Shown here piece by piece: positions 15,463-24,746 of a stretch of 64,000 nucleotides of DNA (positions are counted from its first letter, which is position 1; the number at the start of each line of letters is the position of its first letter). The position numbers and the translations under genes are program-made. Below the pieces are notes generated by a model, which saw only the letters and a list, made by a program, of their open reading frames with translations, was not told the DNA's origin and ran no database searches. Origin of the DNA: Nitrobacter sp051535235 (GTDB lineage: Bacteria > Pseudomonadota > Alphaproteobacteria > Rhizobiales > Xanthobacteraceae). The DNA is taken from positions 372,001 through 436,000 of the forward strand of contig NZ_JBPPLZ010000001.1 in the NCBI RefSeq assembly GCF_051535235.1, in the 5' to 3' direction.

Positions 15463-17721
15463 TCACGCCGCGATGTGGCGCGACGCCAGCAGCCTTGTAA
15501 GCGCGTCGACCAGCTTGTCCCGATCGAGCGGCTTGACCAGAAAACCGTCCATGCCGGCCTCCAGGCAGGCATGACGGTCGTCAGTCAGCGCGTTGGCCGT
15601 GAGCGCCAGAATGGCGGTGCGGCGGACGTGACGAACGGCTTCCCGTTCACGGATTTTCCGCGTGGTCTCGATGCCGTCGAGCTTCGGCATCTGGACGTCC
15701 ATCAGCACGAGGTCGTAGGGCGCATCGGCCGTTTCGGCGGCAACCCACGATTCAAGCGCTTCCTCGCCGTTTGCGGCGACGGTCACGTCGTGCCCGAGCC
15801 GGGAAAGGAGCGAGCGGACCAGCAACGCGTTGATCTCGTTGTCTTCCGCCACGAGGATCGAAAGACTTTGCGCAGGCGCCGTCGCTGGCGCGCCGGACTC
15901 CTCGATCGTCTCGCAGTCGCTCTGGCGGTCGCTCGTCCGCTGTGCGGTCGAGCCATCGGGCGGCGCCGTCAGCCGCGCTGCGATCGACGCAGCTCGCAGA
16001 GGCTTGACCAGATAGCCCGTGAACGCAGCCGCGCCGGGGGTCTGAAGATCGTGTCGCGTCGACGGCGTGACCATGACGATCCGTCGCGTCGCGTGCGGGG
16101 ATGCGGCCTGACCGAACAGCCAGACATTTTTCGCGCCCATGGCGTGATCCACGAACACCGTGTGCCACGGCCGCTCGGCAAGCAGCGCGTGGGCAGCAGC
16201 TATATCCGATGCCGTGCAGGTCTCGGCCCCCCACCGTTCCAGCCGCCGGGCCAATAGGGACGCTTCGATCGTCTGGGGGGACACCAGCAGGATCGGCTGG
16301 CCAGTGAGATCCGGCGGGGCGAACGGCTTTCGCTCCGGGGCGCCGTCATGAGCGGCGAGGGGTATCGAGACCTCGAATGCCGAGCCCGTACCCGGCCTGC
16401 TTTCGAGGGCGATGCGCCCGCCCATCCGCTTGACGATGCGATCGCTGATACTCAGTCCCAGGCCCGTGCCGCCATAGTGGCGCGCGATCTGTTCGTCGGC
16501 CTGCTCGAATTCGCGGAAAATCCGCGCTTGGGCATCCGGTGTTATGCCGATTCCGGTATCCTGGACCAGGAAACGGATGTCTCCCGGTCGCTTGCCAGGT
16601 TCGACGATCAGCGCGACGCCGCCGGATGGCGTGAACTTGATGGCGTTTCCCGCCAGATTGAGCAGCACCTGGCGCAACCGCGCCGCATCTCCGATCACTT
16701 CGATCGGCAGCCTGTCGTCGACATAGGCGGCGATTTCGAGCTGTCGCGCCTGCGCGCGGGGCGCCAGCAGTTCGGTGATATCCTCGATCAGGTCGGGCAG
16801 GACGAAAGGACGGCTTTCGAGCTCGATCTTGCCGGCTTCGATCTTGGAATAGTCGAGCAATTCCTCGATCAGCGACAGCAGTGCGTCGCCGGACGCCTTG
16901 ACCGCCCTGGCATATGTCGTCTGTTCGGGCGTGAGAGGTGTGTCGAGCAGCAATCCGCTCAAGCCGATGATGCCGTTCAGCGGCGTGCGAAACTCATGCG
17001 AGGTCATCGCCAGAAAACGCGATTTGGCCCGGTTGGCCGCGTCCGCGTTATCGCGTGCTTCAGCGAGCGCGCGCCCGGTCTCCATGCGGCTGGTGATATC
17101 GCGGCCGACGCATTGCAGTTCCGCCGGATGGTTGGCGTCGATCCGCACCAGGCCTTCGCGCCACGCAATCCAGCGCGGGCCGAGCGCGGTTTCGACACGC
17201 TGATCGTGGATGCGCGTGCCGTTCGTTTCAAGCGTACCCTCGCTTTGCTCGAGAACGGGGAGCGCGAACCGGCTGCCGAGCAACTCGGCCCTGGAGCGCT
17301 GAGCCAGAACACAATAAGCGTCGTTGACCGAGGTGATGGCGCCGTCCGAATCGCGCAGAACGATCAGGTCGCCCTGCGATTCGAACAGGCTGCGCGCCCG
17401 TTCCTCCGCTTCCTTCAACTCCCAGTTCCGGTCTGCGAGTGCCTCGTTGTGAAGAGCGACCTTGCGAAGCTTTCTGCGCATCCAGCGCAGGCGCATGCTG
17501 AGGACTGCCAGCGCGACGCAGGCTACCGCAAAAAGAAAACTCACGCCGACTGCGAAGGTGTTCGGGTCGTAATCTGCGCTTCTGGCGCCGCTTATGAAGC
17601 CGTAGGCGCCTCCGAACGCGATCGAGAAGGTCGTGAAGGTCCGAAAGACAAAGCTCACGCGGGGATGTCGCCGGACCAGACGGCGCAGACGTGCCTTGAG
17701 CCACAACAATCGCGCCATCAT
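15463..17721 (-). CDS. Hybrid sensor histidine kinase with two receiver domains (one degenerate)
   Basis: Membrane sensor kinase of 752 residues. Two transmembrane segments (about 24-46 and 57-78) flank a very short periplasmic part. A PAS domain covers about 105-215, then HisKA with phospho-accepting His242 (TSHEFRTPLNGI), HATPase_c with N355/N359 (LLNLAGNAIKF), DTGIGI (388-393) and GGTGLGL. A first receiver-like domain (475-590) has lost the acidic pair that binds magnesium, reading ILLVSPQ, though Asp525 and the FVKP-type Lys are kept. The second receiver (620-740) is complete: LVAEDNE, Asp675 in LMDVQMPKLDG, LVKPLD. No response regulator gene is adjacent. The signal is unknown. Start is ATG-ATG at 17721. 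Confidence 0.92.
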   Translation of the reverse strand: MMARLLWLKARLRRLVRRHPRVSFVFRTFTTFSIAFGGAYGFISGARSADYDPNTFAVGVSFLFAVACVALAVLSMRLRWMRRKLRKVALHNEALADRNWELKEAEERARSLFESQGDLIVLRDSDGAITSVNDAYCVLAQRSRAELLGSRFALPVLEQSEGTLETNGTRIHDQRVETALGPRWIAWREGLVRIDANHPAELQCVGRDITSRMETGRALAEARDNADAANRAKSRFLAMTSHEFRTPLNGIIGLSGLLLDTPLTPEQTTYARAVKASGDALLSLIEELLDYSKIEAGKIELESRPFVLPDLIEDITELLAPRAQARQLEIAAYVDDRLPIEVIGDAARLRQVLLNLAGNAIKFTPSGGVALIVEPGKRPGDIRFLVQDTGIGITPDAQARIFREFEQADEQIARHYGGTGLGLSISDRIVKRMGGRIALESRPGTGSAFEVSIPLAAHDGAPERKPFAPPDLTGQPILLVSPQTIEASLLARRLERWGAETCTASDIAAAHALLAERPWHTVFVDHAMGAKNVWLFGQAASPHATRRIVMVTPSTRHDLQTPGAAAFTGYLVKPLRAASIAARLTAPPDGSTAQRTSDRQSDCETIEESGAPATAPAQSLSILVAEDNEINALLVRSLLSRLGHDVTVAANGEEALESWVAAETADAPYDLVLMDVQMPKLDGIETTRKIREREAVRHVRRTAILALTANALTDDRHACLEAGMDGFLVKPLDRDKLVDALTRLLASRHIAA

Positions 17722-17919
17722 CGCTCACCCGAGTTCGTCTGTGTCCGGCATTTTTCGTCCGAGGGCGGAATGCCGACGCAGGAGCGCCCGCGATGCGCAG
17801 CATGGGAGAACGGTGTTGCGAAGTGTTTGAGGAACCGGGCAAAAATTCCTGTCCGATGCGAACAGGGTTAAGGATGTTTTATTGACGGTTCACGGTTCGC
17901 TGTTGAAAGCGAGTGCCGG

Positions 17920-19458
17920 TCAGGCCGCTCGCCTGATGTCCTCCGCAAGCGCGCGATAGGACAGCGCTTCGGCGAGATGCAGCCGACCGATCTTGTCGGC
18001 GCCGTCGAGATCGGCGAGCGTGCGGGCGACGCGCAGCACCCGGTGATAGCCGCGCGCCGACAGACGCATGCTTTCGGCCGCATCGCGCAGCAGCTTAAGC
18101 CCCTGTGCATCGGGTTGCGCGATGTCTTCCAGCGCGGACGCCGGGGCTTCGGCGTTGGTGCGGACGTTCGGAAGTCCAAGCGCGGCATAGCGCGCCGCCT
18201 GAATGTCGCGGGCCGCGGCGACGCGGGCGCCGACTTCGGCCGAACCTTCCGAGGCAGGCGGCAGAATGAGGTCGGAGGCGGTGACCGCGGGGACCTCGAT
18301 CCGCAGATCGATCCGGTCCAGCAGGGGACCGGAAATGCGCATTTGATAGTCCGCGGTACAGCGGTCGATGCGGCCGCGCTTGCAGGCATAACCGGGCTCG
18401 AAGGCATGGCCGCAGCGGCATGGATTCATCGCCGCCACCATCATGAACCGCGCGGGATAGGTCACGCGATGGTTGGCGCGGGAGACCGCGATCTCGCCGT
18501 TCTCCAGCGGCTGCCGGAGCGAATCCAGCACGCGCGGATCGAACTCCGGCAATTCATCGAGAAACAGCACGCCATGATGCGCGAGCGAGATCTCGCCGGG
18601 CTTGGCGCGGGTGCCGCCGCCCGTCAGCGCGGCCATGCTCGCGGAGTGATGCGGGGCGCGAAACGGCCGCCGCGCGGTCAGCGCCCCGCCGTCGATTTCG
18701 CCGGCGACGGAGGCGATCATCGACACTTCCAGCAGTTCGGCAGGCGACAGCGGCGGAAGGATCGAGGGCAGGCGCGCCGCGAGCATCGATTTGCCGCTGC
18801 CGGGGGAGCCGACCATCAGGAGATGGTGTCCGCCGGCGGCTGCGATCTCGAGCGCGCGCTTGGCGCTTTCCTGGCCCTTGATGTCGCGAAGGTCGAGAGC
18901 AACGCCCCGGGTTTCGCGAATCCGGGGCTGCGGCCGGGATAGAACCTGAGTTCCCTTGAAATGATTTGCGATCTGAATCAGCGAGCTTGCGGCAATGATC
19001 TGGATATCCGGGCTGGCCCAGGCCGCCTCCGCGCCGCACGCCGCGGGGCAGATCAGCCCCTCGTCGCGGCCGTTCGCGCCGATCGCGGCGGGAAGCACCC
19101 CGGCCACGGCCGCGATCGAACCGTCCAGACCGAGTTCGCCCAGCACCGAAAATCCAGACAGCGCGTCGGAGGGAATGGCGCCGATCGCCGCCATCAGGCC
19201 GAGCGCGATCGGCAGATCGTAGTGGCTGCCTTCCTTCGGCAGGTCGGCGGGGGCGAGGTTGACGGTGATTCGCCTGGCCGGCAGCGCCAGACCCGAGGCG
19301 ATCAGGGCGGCGCGGACCCGCTCGCGAGCCTCCGAAACCGCCTTGTCCGGCAGGCCGACGATGTTGAAGGCGGGCAGACCCGGCGCGACCTGCACCTGCA
19401 CGTCGACCGCGCGCGCCTCGATGCCCTCAAATGCGACGGTGGATACCCGCTGAACCAT
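17920..19458 (-). CDS. comM: YifB/ComM-family Mg-chelatase-like AAA+ ATPase
   Basis: Family member of ComM, a branch-migration helicase that helps integrate transforming DNA; the role in this organism is inferred. It has 512 residues. The N-terminal S5-like domain (TVAFEGIEARAVDVQVQVAPGLPAF) is followed by the AAA+ core with Walker A GSPGSGKS, Walker B LFLDELPEF, and the MNPCRCG...CKRGRIDRC cysteine cluster. The C-terminus is the Mg-chelatase C domain ending SYRALAEDIRR. The ATG at 19458 gives the usual MVQRVSTVAF start; a longer frame begins at 19527. Transcribed on the same strand as the kinase gene downstream, about 200 bp apart. Confidence 0.93.
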   Translation of the reverse strand: MVQRVSTVAFEGIEARAVDVQVQVAPGLPAFNIVGLPDKAVSEARERVRAALIASGLALPARRITVNLAPADLPKEGSHYDLPIALGLMAAIGAIPSDALSGFSVLGELGLDGSIAAVAGVLPAAIGANGRDEGLICPAACGAEAAWASPDIQIIAASSLIQIANHFKGTQVLSRPQPRIRETRGVALDLRDIKGQESAKRALEIAAAGGHHLLMVGSPGSGKSMLAARLPSILPPLSPAELLEVSMIASVAGEIDGGALTARRPFRAPHHSASMAALTGGGTRAKPGEISLAHHGVLFLDELPEFDPRVLDSLRQPLENGEIAVSRANHRVTYPARFMMVAAMNPCRCGHAFEPGYACKRGRIDRCTADYQMRISGPLLDRIDLRIEVPAVTASDLILPPASEGSAEVGARVAAARDIQAARYAALGLPNVRTNAEAPASALEDIAQPDAQGLKLLRDAAESMRLSARGYHRVLRVARTLADLDGADKIGRLHLAEALSYRALAEDIRRAA

Positions 19459-19616
19459 GGCCGCGCCCCTCTGCCGCTGCGAGACTAGCTTACAACCCTT
19501 CCGAGCACAAGAACATTGAGAGAACAAAGTTCCGGCTATTGGGAGACTCTAAATAGTCTCCTCCTGAAACCGGCCTTCGCCGTGTGCCGGCACGCCATTC
19601 CGATCCGGATCATCGC

Positions 19617-19722
19617 TAGAGCCTTTCCGCTTCTGATGGAATCAGAAGCGGGGCTCTATGATTTTGATTTGACGCGTTTTCTTGACGCGAACCGGTATCC
19701 ACTTCGCTCGAAAACGCTCTAG
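19617..19722 (-). repeat. Extragenic repeat family A, complete copy ending at the gshB stop
   Basis: One of the best copies in the window. On the minus strand it starts TAGAGCGTTTTCGAGCGAAG, continues GGATACCGGTTCGCGTCAAG, then an ACGCGTCAAATCAAAATC block, and ends with the palindrome CCGCTTCTGATTCCATCAGAAGCGG and GGCTCTA. Its first three bases are the gshB stop codon. The remaining gap to comM (19459-19616) shows no gene. Confidence 0.85.
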
Positions 19723-20660
19723 GAACGTTTCGCCTCGATCCGGTCCCAGATATTCGCGGCGATGTCGGGGCCGCCGAACGCGGCGATGGCGCGAATGCCG
19801 GTGGGCGAGGTGACGTTGATCTCGGTGAGATTGCCGTCGATGACGTCGATGCCGACGAACAGCAGCCCGCGCTCGCGCAGCGAGGGGCCGATGCGCTCGC
19901 AGATCTCACGCTCGCGGGGTGTCAGGTCGGTTGCTCTGGCGGCGCCGCCGCGAACCATGTTGGAGCGCAGATCATCCGCGGCCGGCACGCGATTGATGGC
20001 GCCGGCGAATTTGCCGTCCACGAGGATGATGCGCTTGTCGCCCTGTTTGACCTCCGGCAGGAAACGCTGGATCACCCAGGGTTCGCGGAACGTCACCGAG
20101 AACATGTCGAACAGCGATCCGAAATTCATGTCCTGCGGCATCACGCGAAACACCGCGGCTCCGCCGTGACCATGCAGCGGTTTCATCACCACCGCCCCGT
20201 GCTCGGCGCGAAACGAATTGATCTCGTCGAGATCGCGCGAGATCAATGTCGGCGGCATCAGTTCGGGAAAATCCATCACGAACAGCTTTTCCGGTGCGTC
20301 GCGCACGCTCGCGGGATCGTTCACCACGAGCGTCTTCGGATGGATGCGCTCGAGCAGGTGAGTGCTCGTGATGTAGGCGAGATCGAACGGCGGATCCTGC
20401 CGCAGCAACACCACGTCGAATGATTCCATATGCGTGCGCTTCGCATCGCCAAGCGTAAAATGATCGCCGTCCTGATCGCGCACGGTCAGCGGCCGGACCG
20501 GCGCAACCAGGTCCTTGCCGCGCAGCGACAGCTTGTCCGGCGTGTAATATGAGACCGTGTGGCCGCGTCTCTGTGCCTCCAGCAATAGCGCGAACGTCGA
20601 ATCGCCGCGAACGTTGATGCGCGCGATGGGATCCATCTGAACGGCGACTTTCAATGTCAT
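19719..20660 (-). CDS. gshB: Glutathione synthetase
   Basis: ATP-grasp ligase joining gamma-glutamylcysteine and glycine. It has 313 residues. Conserved: QMDPIARINVRGDSTFALLLEAQRRGH, VLLRQDPPFDLAYITSTHLLE, NDPASVRDAPEKLFVMDFPELMPPT, VVMKPLHGHGGAAVF (ATP-grasp loop), RIILVDGKFAGAINRVPA and the Mg-binding NVTSPTGI. The stop codon lies in a family A repeat. It follows yraN on the same strand, a conserved rsmI-yraN-gshB order in alphaproteobacteria. Confidence 0.97.
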   Translation of the reverse strand: MTLKVAVQMDPIARINVRGDSTFALLLEAQRRGHTVSYYTPDKLSLRGKDLVAPVRPLTVRDQDGDHFTLGDAKRTHMESFDVVLLRQDPPFDLAYITSTHLLERIHPKTLVVNDPASVRDAPEKLFVMDFPELMPPTLISRDLDEINSFRAEHGAVVMKPLHGHGGAAVFRVMPQDMNFGSLFDMFSVTFREPWVIQRFLPEVKQGDKRIILVDGKFAGAINRVPAADDLRSNMVRGGAARATDLTPREREICERIGPSLRERGLLFVGIDVIDGNLTEINVTSPTGIRAIAAFGGPDIAANIWDRIEAKRS

Positions 20661-20706
20661 CCTGCTTGTCCGTTGATTTCAGCCGGAGGCACGCGAGCGC
20701 CTCGGG

Positions 20707-21114
20707 CTATGTACTGGCGTCGAATGCGCCTGGCAGATGGCGCGGCAAGCGTCGCGGCGCAATCAGCATGGCGTCGAAACGAAGCTCGAAAGCTGAGTGT
20801 TCGGGATGCGCCATCAGCCAGCCTTGCGCGGCGGCGATGATTCGAAGCTGTTGCCGCGGCGTCACCGCATAGGCAGCCTCATCGAGGGTGCGGCGAGCCT
20901 TGACCTCGACGAAGGCGAGAAGCTGTCGCCGCCGCGCCACGATGTCGATCTCGCCATGCGGCGTGCGAAACCGTCGCGCCAGAATCCGGTAACCTTTGGC
21001 GATCAGAAAAGCTGCGGCGCGGCTCTCGGCCGAAAGACCTATGTTGAAGGCCGCGACGCGCTCCGGCGCTGCTGTCCTTGTGTGATCGAGGGAGTTGTCC
21101 TTACCTGCAGCCAT
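20707..21114 (-). CDS. yraN: YraN / UPF0102 endonuclease-like protein
   Basis: Small protein of the restriction-endonuclease-like fold, function unsettled. From the ATG at 21114 it has 135 residues. SAESRAAAFLIAKGYRILARRFRTPHGEIDIVARRRQLLAFVEVKAR contains the nuclease-like E-x-D and ExK pattern (GEIDIVA, FVEVKAR). The gene overlaps the rsmI end by 14 bp. An earlier in-frame codon at 21171 would overlap rsmI much further and is unlikely. Confidence 0.9.
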   Translation of the reverse strand: MAAGKDNSLDHTRTAAPERVAAFNIGLSAESRAAAFLIAKGYRILARRFRTPHGEIDIVARRRQLLAFVEVKARRTLDEAAYAVTPRQQLRIIAAAQGWLMAHPEHSAFELRFDAMLIAPRRLPRHLPGAFDAST

Positions 21115-22054
21115 TGTCGTCCCTGGCCCGGCTTTGTCCGGCAAGTTCAAGCGCGCGGGCATAGACTTCACGTCGCGGGCGGCCCGAAATCTCGACTGCC
21201 CGCGCGACGCTGTCCTTGACGCTGCTTTCCTTCAGCGAAGCCAGCAGCAGTTCGTCCAGATCTTCGGATGACATCATGCCCGCGTCAGCCGGAGGCGGGC
21301 CGACCACCAGCACAAATTCGCCCCGCGTTTCCAGCGCGTCTGCGGCGTCCGCGAGTTCTCCCAGAGGGGCGCGGCGGATGTCCTCGTGCAGTTTTGTCAG
21401 TTCGCGACAGATTGCGGCGTCGCGATGTCCGAGGACGGCTGCGAGATCGCGCAAGGACTCCCGGATGCGGCTGCCGGATTCAAACATGACCAGCGTCGCA
21501 TCGATTCTTGCAAGCTCAGTAAGGCGCGTGCGACGTGCGGCCTCCTTTGCCGGCAGGAATCCTTCGAAGTAGAACCGGTCGGTCGGCAGCGCGGCGACCG
21601 CGAGCGCGGCCAGCACGGACGATGGTCCCGGCAGCGCGGTCACCTGATGGCCGGCGGCAGAGACCTCGCGGACCAGCTTGAATCCGGGGTCGGAAATCAG
21701 CGGCGTTCCGGCATCGGAGACCAGCGCGATCGAGGCTCCCGCCGCCAGTTGCTCCAGAATTTTCGGACGGGCGGCCGCAGCGTTATGGTCGTGATACGGC
21801 TTGAGCACGGCCGTGATCGCGAAACGTTCGGTGAGACGGCGCGTGATGCGGGTATCCTCGCAGGCGATGACATCGACGCCGGCGAGTGTCTCCAGTGCCC
21901 GCAGGGTGATGTCGCCGAGGTTGCCGATCGGTGTAGCGACCAGGTGAAGGCCCGGCGCAGCCCTGGGTGCAACCAGTTGATGACCCGCGATCGAAAAGGT
22001 CCGGATACCGAGAGTTTCGGCGTCCGGTTTCAGCGAGGCAGATTTTGCGCTCAT
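21101..22054 (-). CDS. rsmI: 16S rRNA (cytidine-1402-2'-O)-methyltransferase
   Basis: SAM-dependent enzyme that 2'-O-methylates C1402 in the ribosomal decoding centre. It has 317 residues, a tetrapyrrole-methylase fold: LHLVATPIGNLGDITLRALETL, IACEDTRITRRL, LVSDAGTPLISDPGFKLVRE, TALPGPSSVLAALAVAALPTDRFYFEGFLP, and the alphaproteobacterial C-terminal extension with GRPRREVYARALEL. It is divergent from the LpoA-like gene, the same partner that lies opposite rsmI in E. coli. Confidence 0.96.
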   Translation of the reverse strand: MSAKSASLKPDAETLGIRTFSIAGHQLVAPRAAPGLHLVATPIGNLGDITLRALETLAGVDVIACEDTRITRRLTERFAITAVLKPYHDHNAAAARPKILEQLAAGASIALVSDAGTPLISDPGFKLVREVSAAGHQVTALPGPSSVLAALAVAALPTDRFYFEGFLPAKEAARRTRLTELARIDATLVMFESGSRIRESLRDLAAVLGHRDAAICRELTKLHEDIRRAPLGELADAADALETRGEFVLVVGPPPADAGMMSSEDLDELLLASLKESSVKDSVARAVEISGRPRREVYARALELAGQSRARDDNGCR

Positions 22055-22065
22055 GGCGCGGCACT

Positions 22066-22145
22066 CTATAGCGTTTTGGAGCGGAGTGGATACCGGTTCG
22101 CGGCCAGAAAACCGTCAGGACGAATAAACCGTCAAGACGAAAAGC
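22066..22145 (+). repeat. Extragenic repeat family A, decayed copy
   Basis: TATAGCGTTTTGGAGCGGAG and GGATACCGGTTCGCGGCCAG match the left half of family A, and GAAAACCGTCAGGACGAATA is a decayed continuation; the terminal palindrome is lost. It starts 12 bp upstream of the rsmI start codon. The rest of the gap to 22367 holds no recognisable gene and should contain the divergent promoters. Confidence 0.65.
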
Positions 22146-22367
22146 AGTGGCCGTTCCTGACTTCATCGAAGCCGCAACGGCTCAGGGGAGTTTTACCCTT
22201 TATTCCGGTGAAGTCGGCTGGTTCCGCCGTCCACAAGGTTGGGTACGGTGCCAAGTCGAGGCGGGACACGATCCCTTTGTTCGGGTAACTATTCGTCAGC
22301 AATATGCCTGATTCCCTCGGAAGATTGCGCTGGGACCTGTGCGGACGGGTTCATGGCAAGGATAATA

Positions 22368-23564
22368 ATGGCGGACTCGTTCAAATCGAAACCTGAACGT
22401 CCGGGCACGACCCGCCGGGCGGCGTTGGGTTTTGTCATTGGCGCGCCCTTGCTCGGAGCCTGCTCGGGCGTCCAGCAATCGCTGATCGGTTCGTCGACGC
22501 AGCCGACGCCGGCCGCGCCGCCTCAGCAGGGCGTTACGATCGGAACGGGCCAGGTCAAGGTGGCACTGGTTCTCCCGTTGTCGGCTTCAGGCAATGCCAG
22601 CATCGCGGCGCAGTCGATGAAGAATGCCGCCGAAATGGCGCTGTCGGAGTTTCAGAATCCGAATATCCAGTTGCTGATCAAGGACGACGCCGGTTCGGCG
22701 CAAGGCGCGCAGCAGGGCGCGCAACAAGCCCTCGATGAAGGCGCCGAAATCATCCTCGGTCCGCTGTTTGCAGCGTCCGTTCCGGCGACCGCGCAGGCGG
22801 CGCGGACGCGCGGCATTTCGGTGATTGCGTTCTCGACCGATTCAAGCGTTGCGGGCCGGGGCGTCTATCTTCTGAGCTTTCTCCCTGAATCCGATGTGAA
22901 TCGGATCGTCGAATATGCCGCAAGCGTCGGAAGGCGCTCGTTTGCCGCCATGGTGCCCGAAAACGCCTACGGCAACGTGGTTGAGGTCGCCTTCAAGCAG
23001 ACGGTCGGCCGGCATGGCGGGCGGATCGTTGCATTCGAGAAATATGGCGCGGATCGTGCCGGCGCGGCGAAGAATGTGGCGCAGTCGCTTCGCTCGGCCG
23101 ATGCGCTGCTCATCGCCGATGACGGCGATGCGGTGGTCTCGGTTGCGGACGCGCTCACGGCGGCAGGTGCCAACCTGCGCAATGTCCAGCTTCTCGGCAC
23201 GGGCCTGTGGGATAACCCGCGCGTATTCGCCAGCGCGGCGCTGCAAGGCGGTCTCTACGCCGCTCCCGACCCGTCCGGCTTCCGCAGTTTCGCCGGCCGC
23301 TACCGCGCCAAGTTCGGCGGCGAGCCGGTGCGCACGGCGACCCTTGCCTATGACGCCGTTGCGTTGGTAGCGGCTCTCGGCCGCACTCAGGGGCCGCAGC
23401 GCTTCGCGGCGGAGACGCTGACAAACCCGTCGGGCTTCGCCGGCATCGACGGCCTGTTTCGATTCCGTTCCGACGGCACCAACCAACGCGGCCTCGCCGT
23501 CATGCGCGTCGCGTCCGGTGGTGGACAACCGGTTGCCGGATCGCCCAAGAGCTTTGGCGCCTAA
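22368..23564 (+). CDS. LpoA-like penicillin-binding protein activator lipoprotein
   Basis: Periplasmic-binding-protein-like lipoprotein of 398 residues. The N-terminus has twin arginines and a lipobox (TTRRAALGFVIGAPLLGACSG, cleavage before Cys). After a Pro/Gln linker, the type I periplasmic-binding fold starts at VKVALVLPLSASGNASIAAQSMKNAAEMAL and continues with LLIKDDAGSAQGAQQGAQQALDEGAEIILGPLFA. The place opposite rsmI-yraN matches E. coli lpoA, which activates PBP1a, so that role is inferred; an amino-acid-binding role is the alternative. The ATG at 22368 has AAGGA upstream; one at 22353 is possible. Confidence 0.85.
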   Translation: MADSFKSKPERPGTTRRAALGFVIGAPLLGACSGVQQSLIGSSTQPTPAAPPQQGVTIGTGQVKVALVLPLSASGNASIAAQSMKNAAEMALSEFQNPNIQLLIKDDAGSAQGAQQGAQQALDEGAEIILGPLFAASVPATAQAARTRGISVIAFSTDSSVAGRGVYLLSFLPESDVNRIVEYAASVGRRSFAAMVPENAYGNVVEVAFKQTVGRHGGRIVAFEKYGADRAGAAKNVAQSLRSADALLIADDGDAVVSVADALTAAGANLRNVQLLGTGLWDNPRVFASAALQGGLYAAPDPSGFRSFAGRYRAKFGGEPVRTATLAYDAVALVAALGRTQGPQRFAAETLTNPSGFAGIDGLFRFRSDGTNQRGLAVMRVASGGGQPVAGSPKSFGA

Positions 23565-23588
23565 TCCCTTGGCCCTTGACTGCCGAAA

Positions 23589-24746
23589 TCAGGCGGCGAG
23601 ATCTGCCACCACGGCATCGAGCAGCGGAAAGCCATCCTGCGTGACCCGCAAACGGCCGTCGGGGCTGATCGCAATCGCGCCTTCCTCGCGCAAAATCGCA
23701 ATTCGTTGCGGATCGAGAGGGCGGCCCGCCAGCGCCGCGTAGCGCTGCGGATCGATGCCCTCGCGCAAGCGCAGCCCCATCAGCAGGAACTCGTCGGCGC
23801 GTTCTTCGCTGTTCAGGAGATCGTCGACGACGATCCCGTTGCCGATCGCCTCGACCCGCATGAGCCAGGCCTCGGGCCGCTTTTCAGTGGCGATGGCGTG
23901 CCTGTCGCCATCAATATCGAGACGTCCGTGGGCTCCGGGGCCGATGCCCGCATATTCCTGGCCGCGCCAGTAGACCAGGTTGTGCCGGCATTCCGCGCCG
24001 CGCCGCGCGTGGTTGGAAATCTCGTAAGCCGGCAAGCCATGACGCGCGCAGATCTCCTGCGTGACGTCATACAAGGCGCGTGCGACCGCCTCATCCGGCG
24101 TCCTGAGTTTGCCGGCCGCGTGCAGGCCGTAAAACGGCGTGCCTTCCTCGATGGTCAATTGATAGAGCGACAGATGCTCGGCGGCTTCCGAGATCGCGCG
24201 CTGCAATTCCTCCGCCCACATGTCAGGCGTCTGGTCGGGTCGCGCGTAGATCAGATCGAAGGAATAGCGGTCGAACACGGAACGTGCGATCGCGACCGCC
24301 TCCAGCGCCTCGCGCGCGGTGTGCAGGCGCCCGAGAGCTTTCAGCGAGGAATCGTCGAGCGCCTGCACGCCGAGCGACACGCGATTGACGCCGGCGCCGC
24401 GATAGCCGCGGAACCGCGTGGCTTCGACGCTGGTCGGATTGGCCTCCAGCGTGACCTCGACGTCATCAGCAACCTTCCAATGCTTTCCGATCGCGTCGAG
24501 GACGGCGCCGACGGTTCGCGGCTGCATCAAGGACGGCGTACCGCCGCCGAGGAAGATCGAGGACACGTCGCGGCCGGGTGCGCGAGCGGCGGTGGTTTCG
24601 ATCTCGCGCACGAATGCCCGCACGAAGCGTTCTTCATCGATCGGCGCGTGCCGGACATGACTGTTGAAGTCGCAATACGGACACTTCGACAGGCAGAACG
24701 GCCAGTGCACGTAGACGCCGAAAGCGGGCTTCGTATCAGCGGCCAT
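23589..24746 (-). CDS. hemW: Radical SAM haem chaperone HemW
   Basis: HemN-like radical SAM protein now viewed as a haem-trafficking chaperone rather than a coproporphyrinogen oxidase. It has 385 residues. The iron-sulfur motif CLSKCPYCDF (CX3CX2C) is near the N-terminus in VYVHWPFCLSKCPYCDFNSHV. Then come FLGGGTPSLM, LEANPTS, RVSLGVQALDDSSLKALGR, DLIYARPDQT and the C-terminal EFLLMGLRLREGID. The ATG at 24746 overlaps the rdgB end by 11 bp; a TTG at 24755 is less likely. Confidence 0.95.
   Translation of the reverse strand: MAADTKPAFGVYVHWPFCLSKCPYCDFNSHVRHAPIDEERFVRAFVREIETTAARAPGRDVSSIFLGGGTPSLMQPRTVGAVLDAIGKHWKVADDVEVTLEANPTSVEATRFRGYRGAGVNRVSLGVQALDDSSLKALGRLHTAREALEAVAIARSVFDRYSFDLIYARPDQTPDMWAEELQRAISEAAEHLSLYQLTIEEGTPFYGLHAAGKLRTPDEAVARALYDVTQEICARHGLPAYEISNHARRGAECRHNLVYWRGQEYAGIGPGAHGRLDIDGDRHAIATEKRPEAWLMRVEAIGNGIVVDDLLNSEERADEFLLMGLRLREGIDPQRYAALAGRPLDPQRIAILREEGAIAISPDGRLRVTQDGFPLLDAVVADLAA

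Noticed and set aside
16348..17871. Long plus-strand open frame of 507 codons
   Set aside because: It lies opposite the histidine kinase gene, whose domains and motifs are unmistakable, and its translation matches no family; it is a shadow caused by high G+C.
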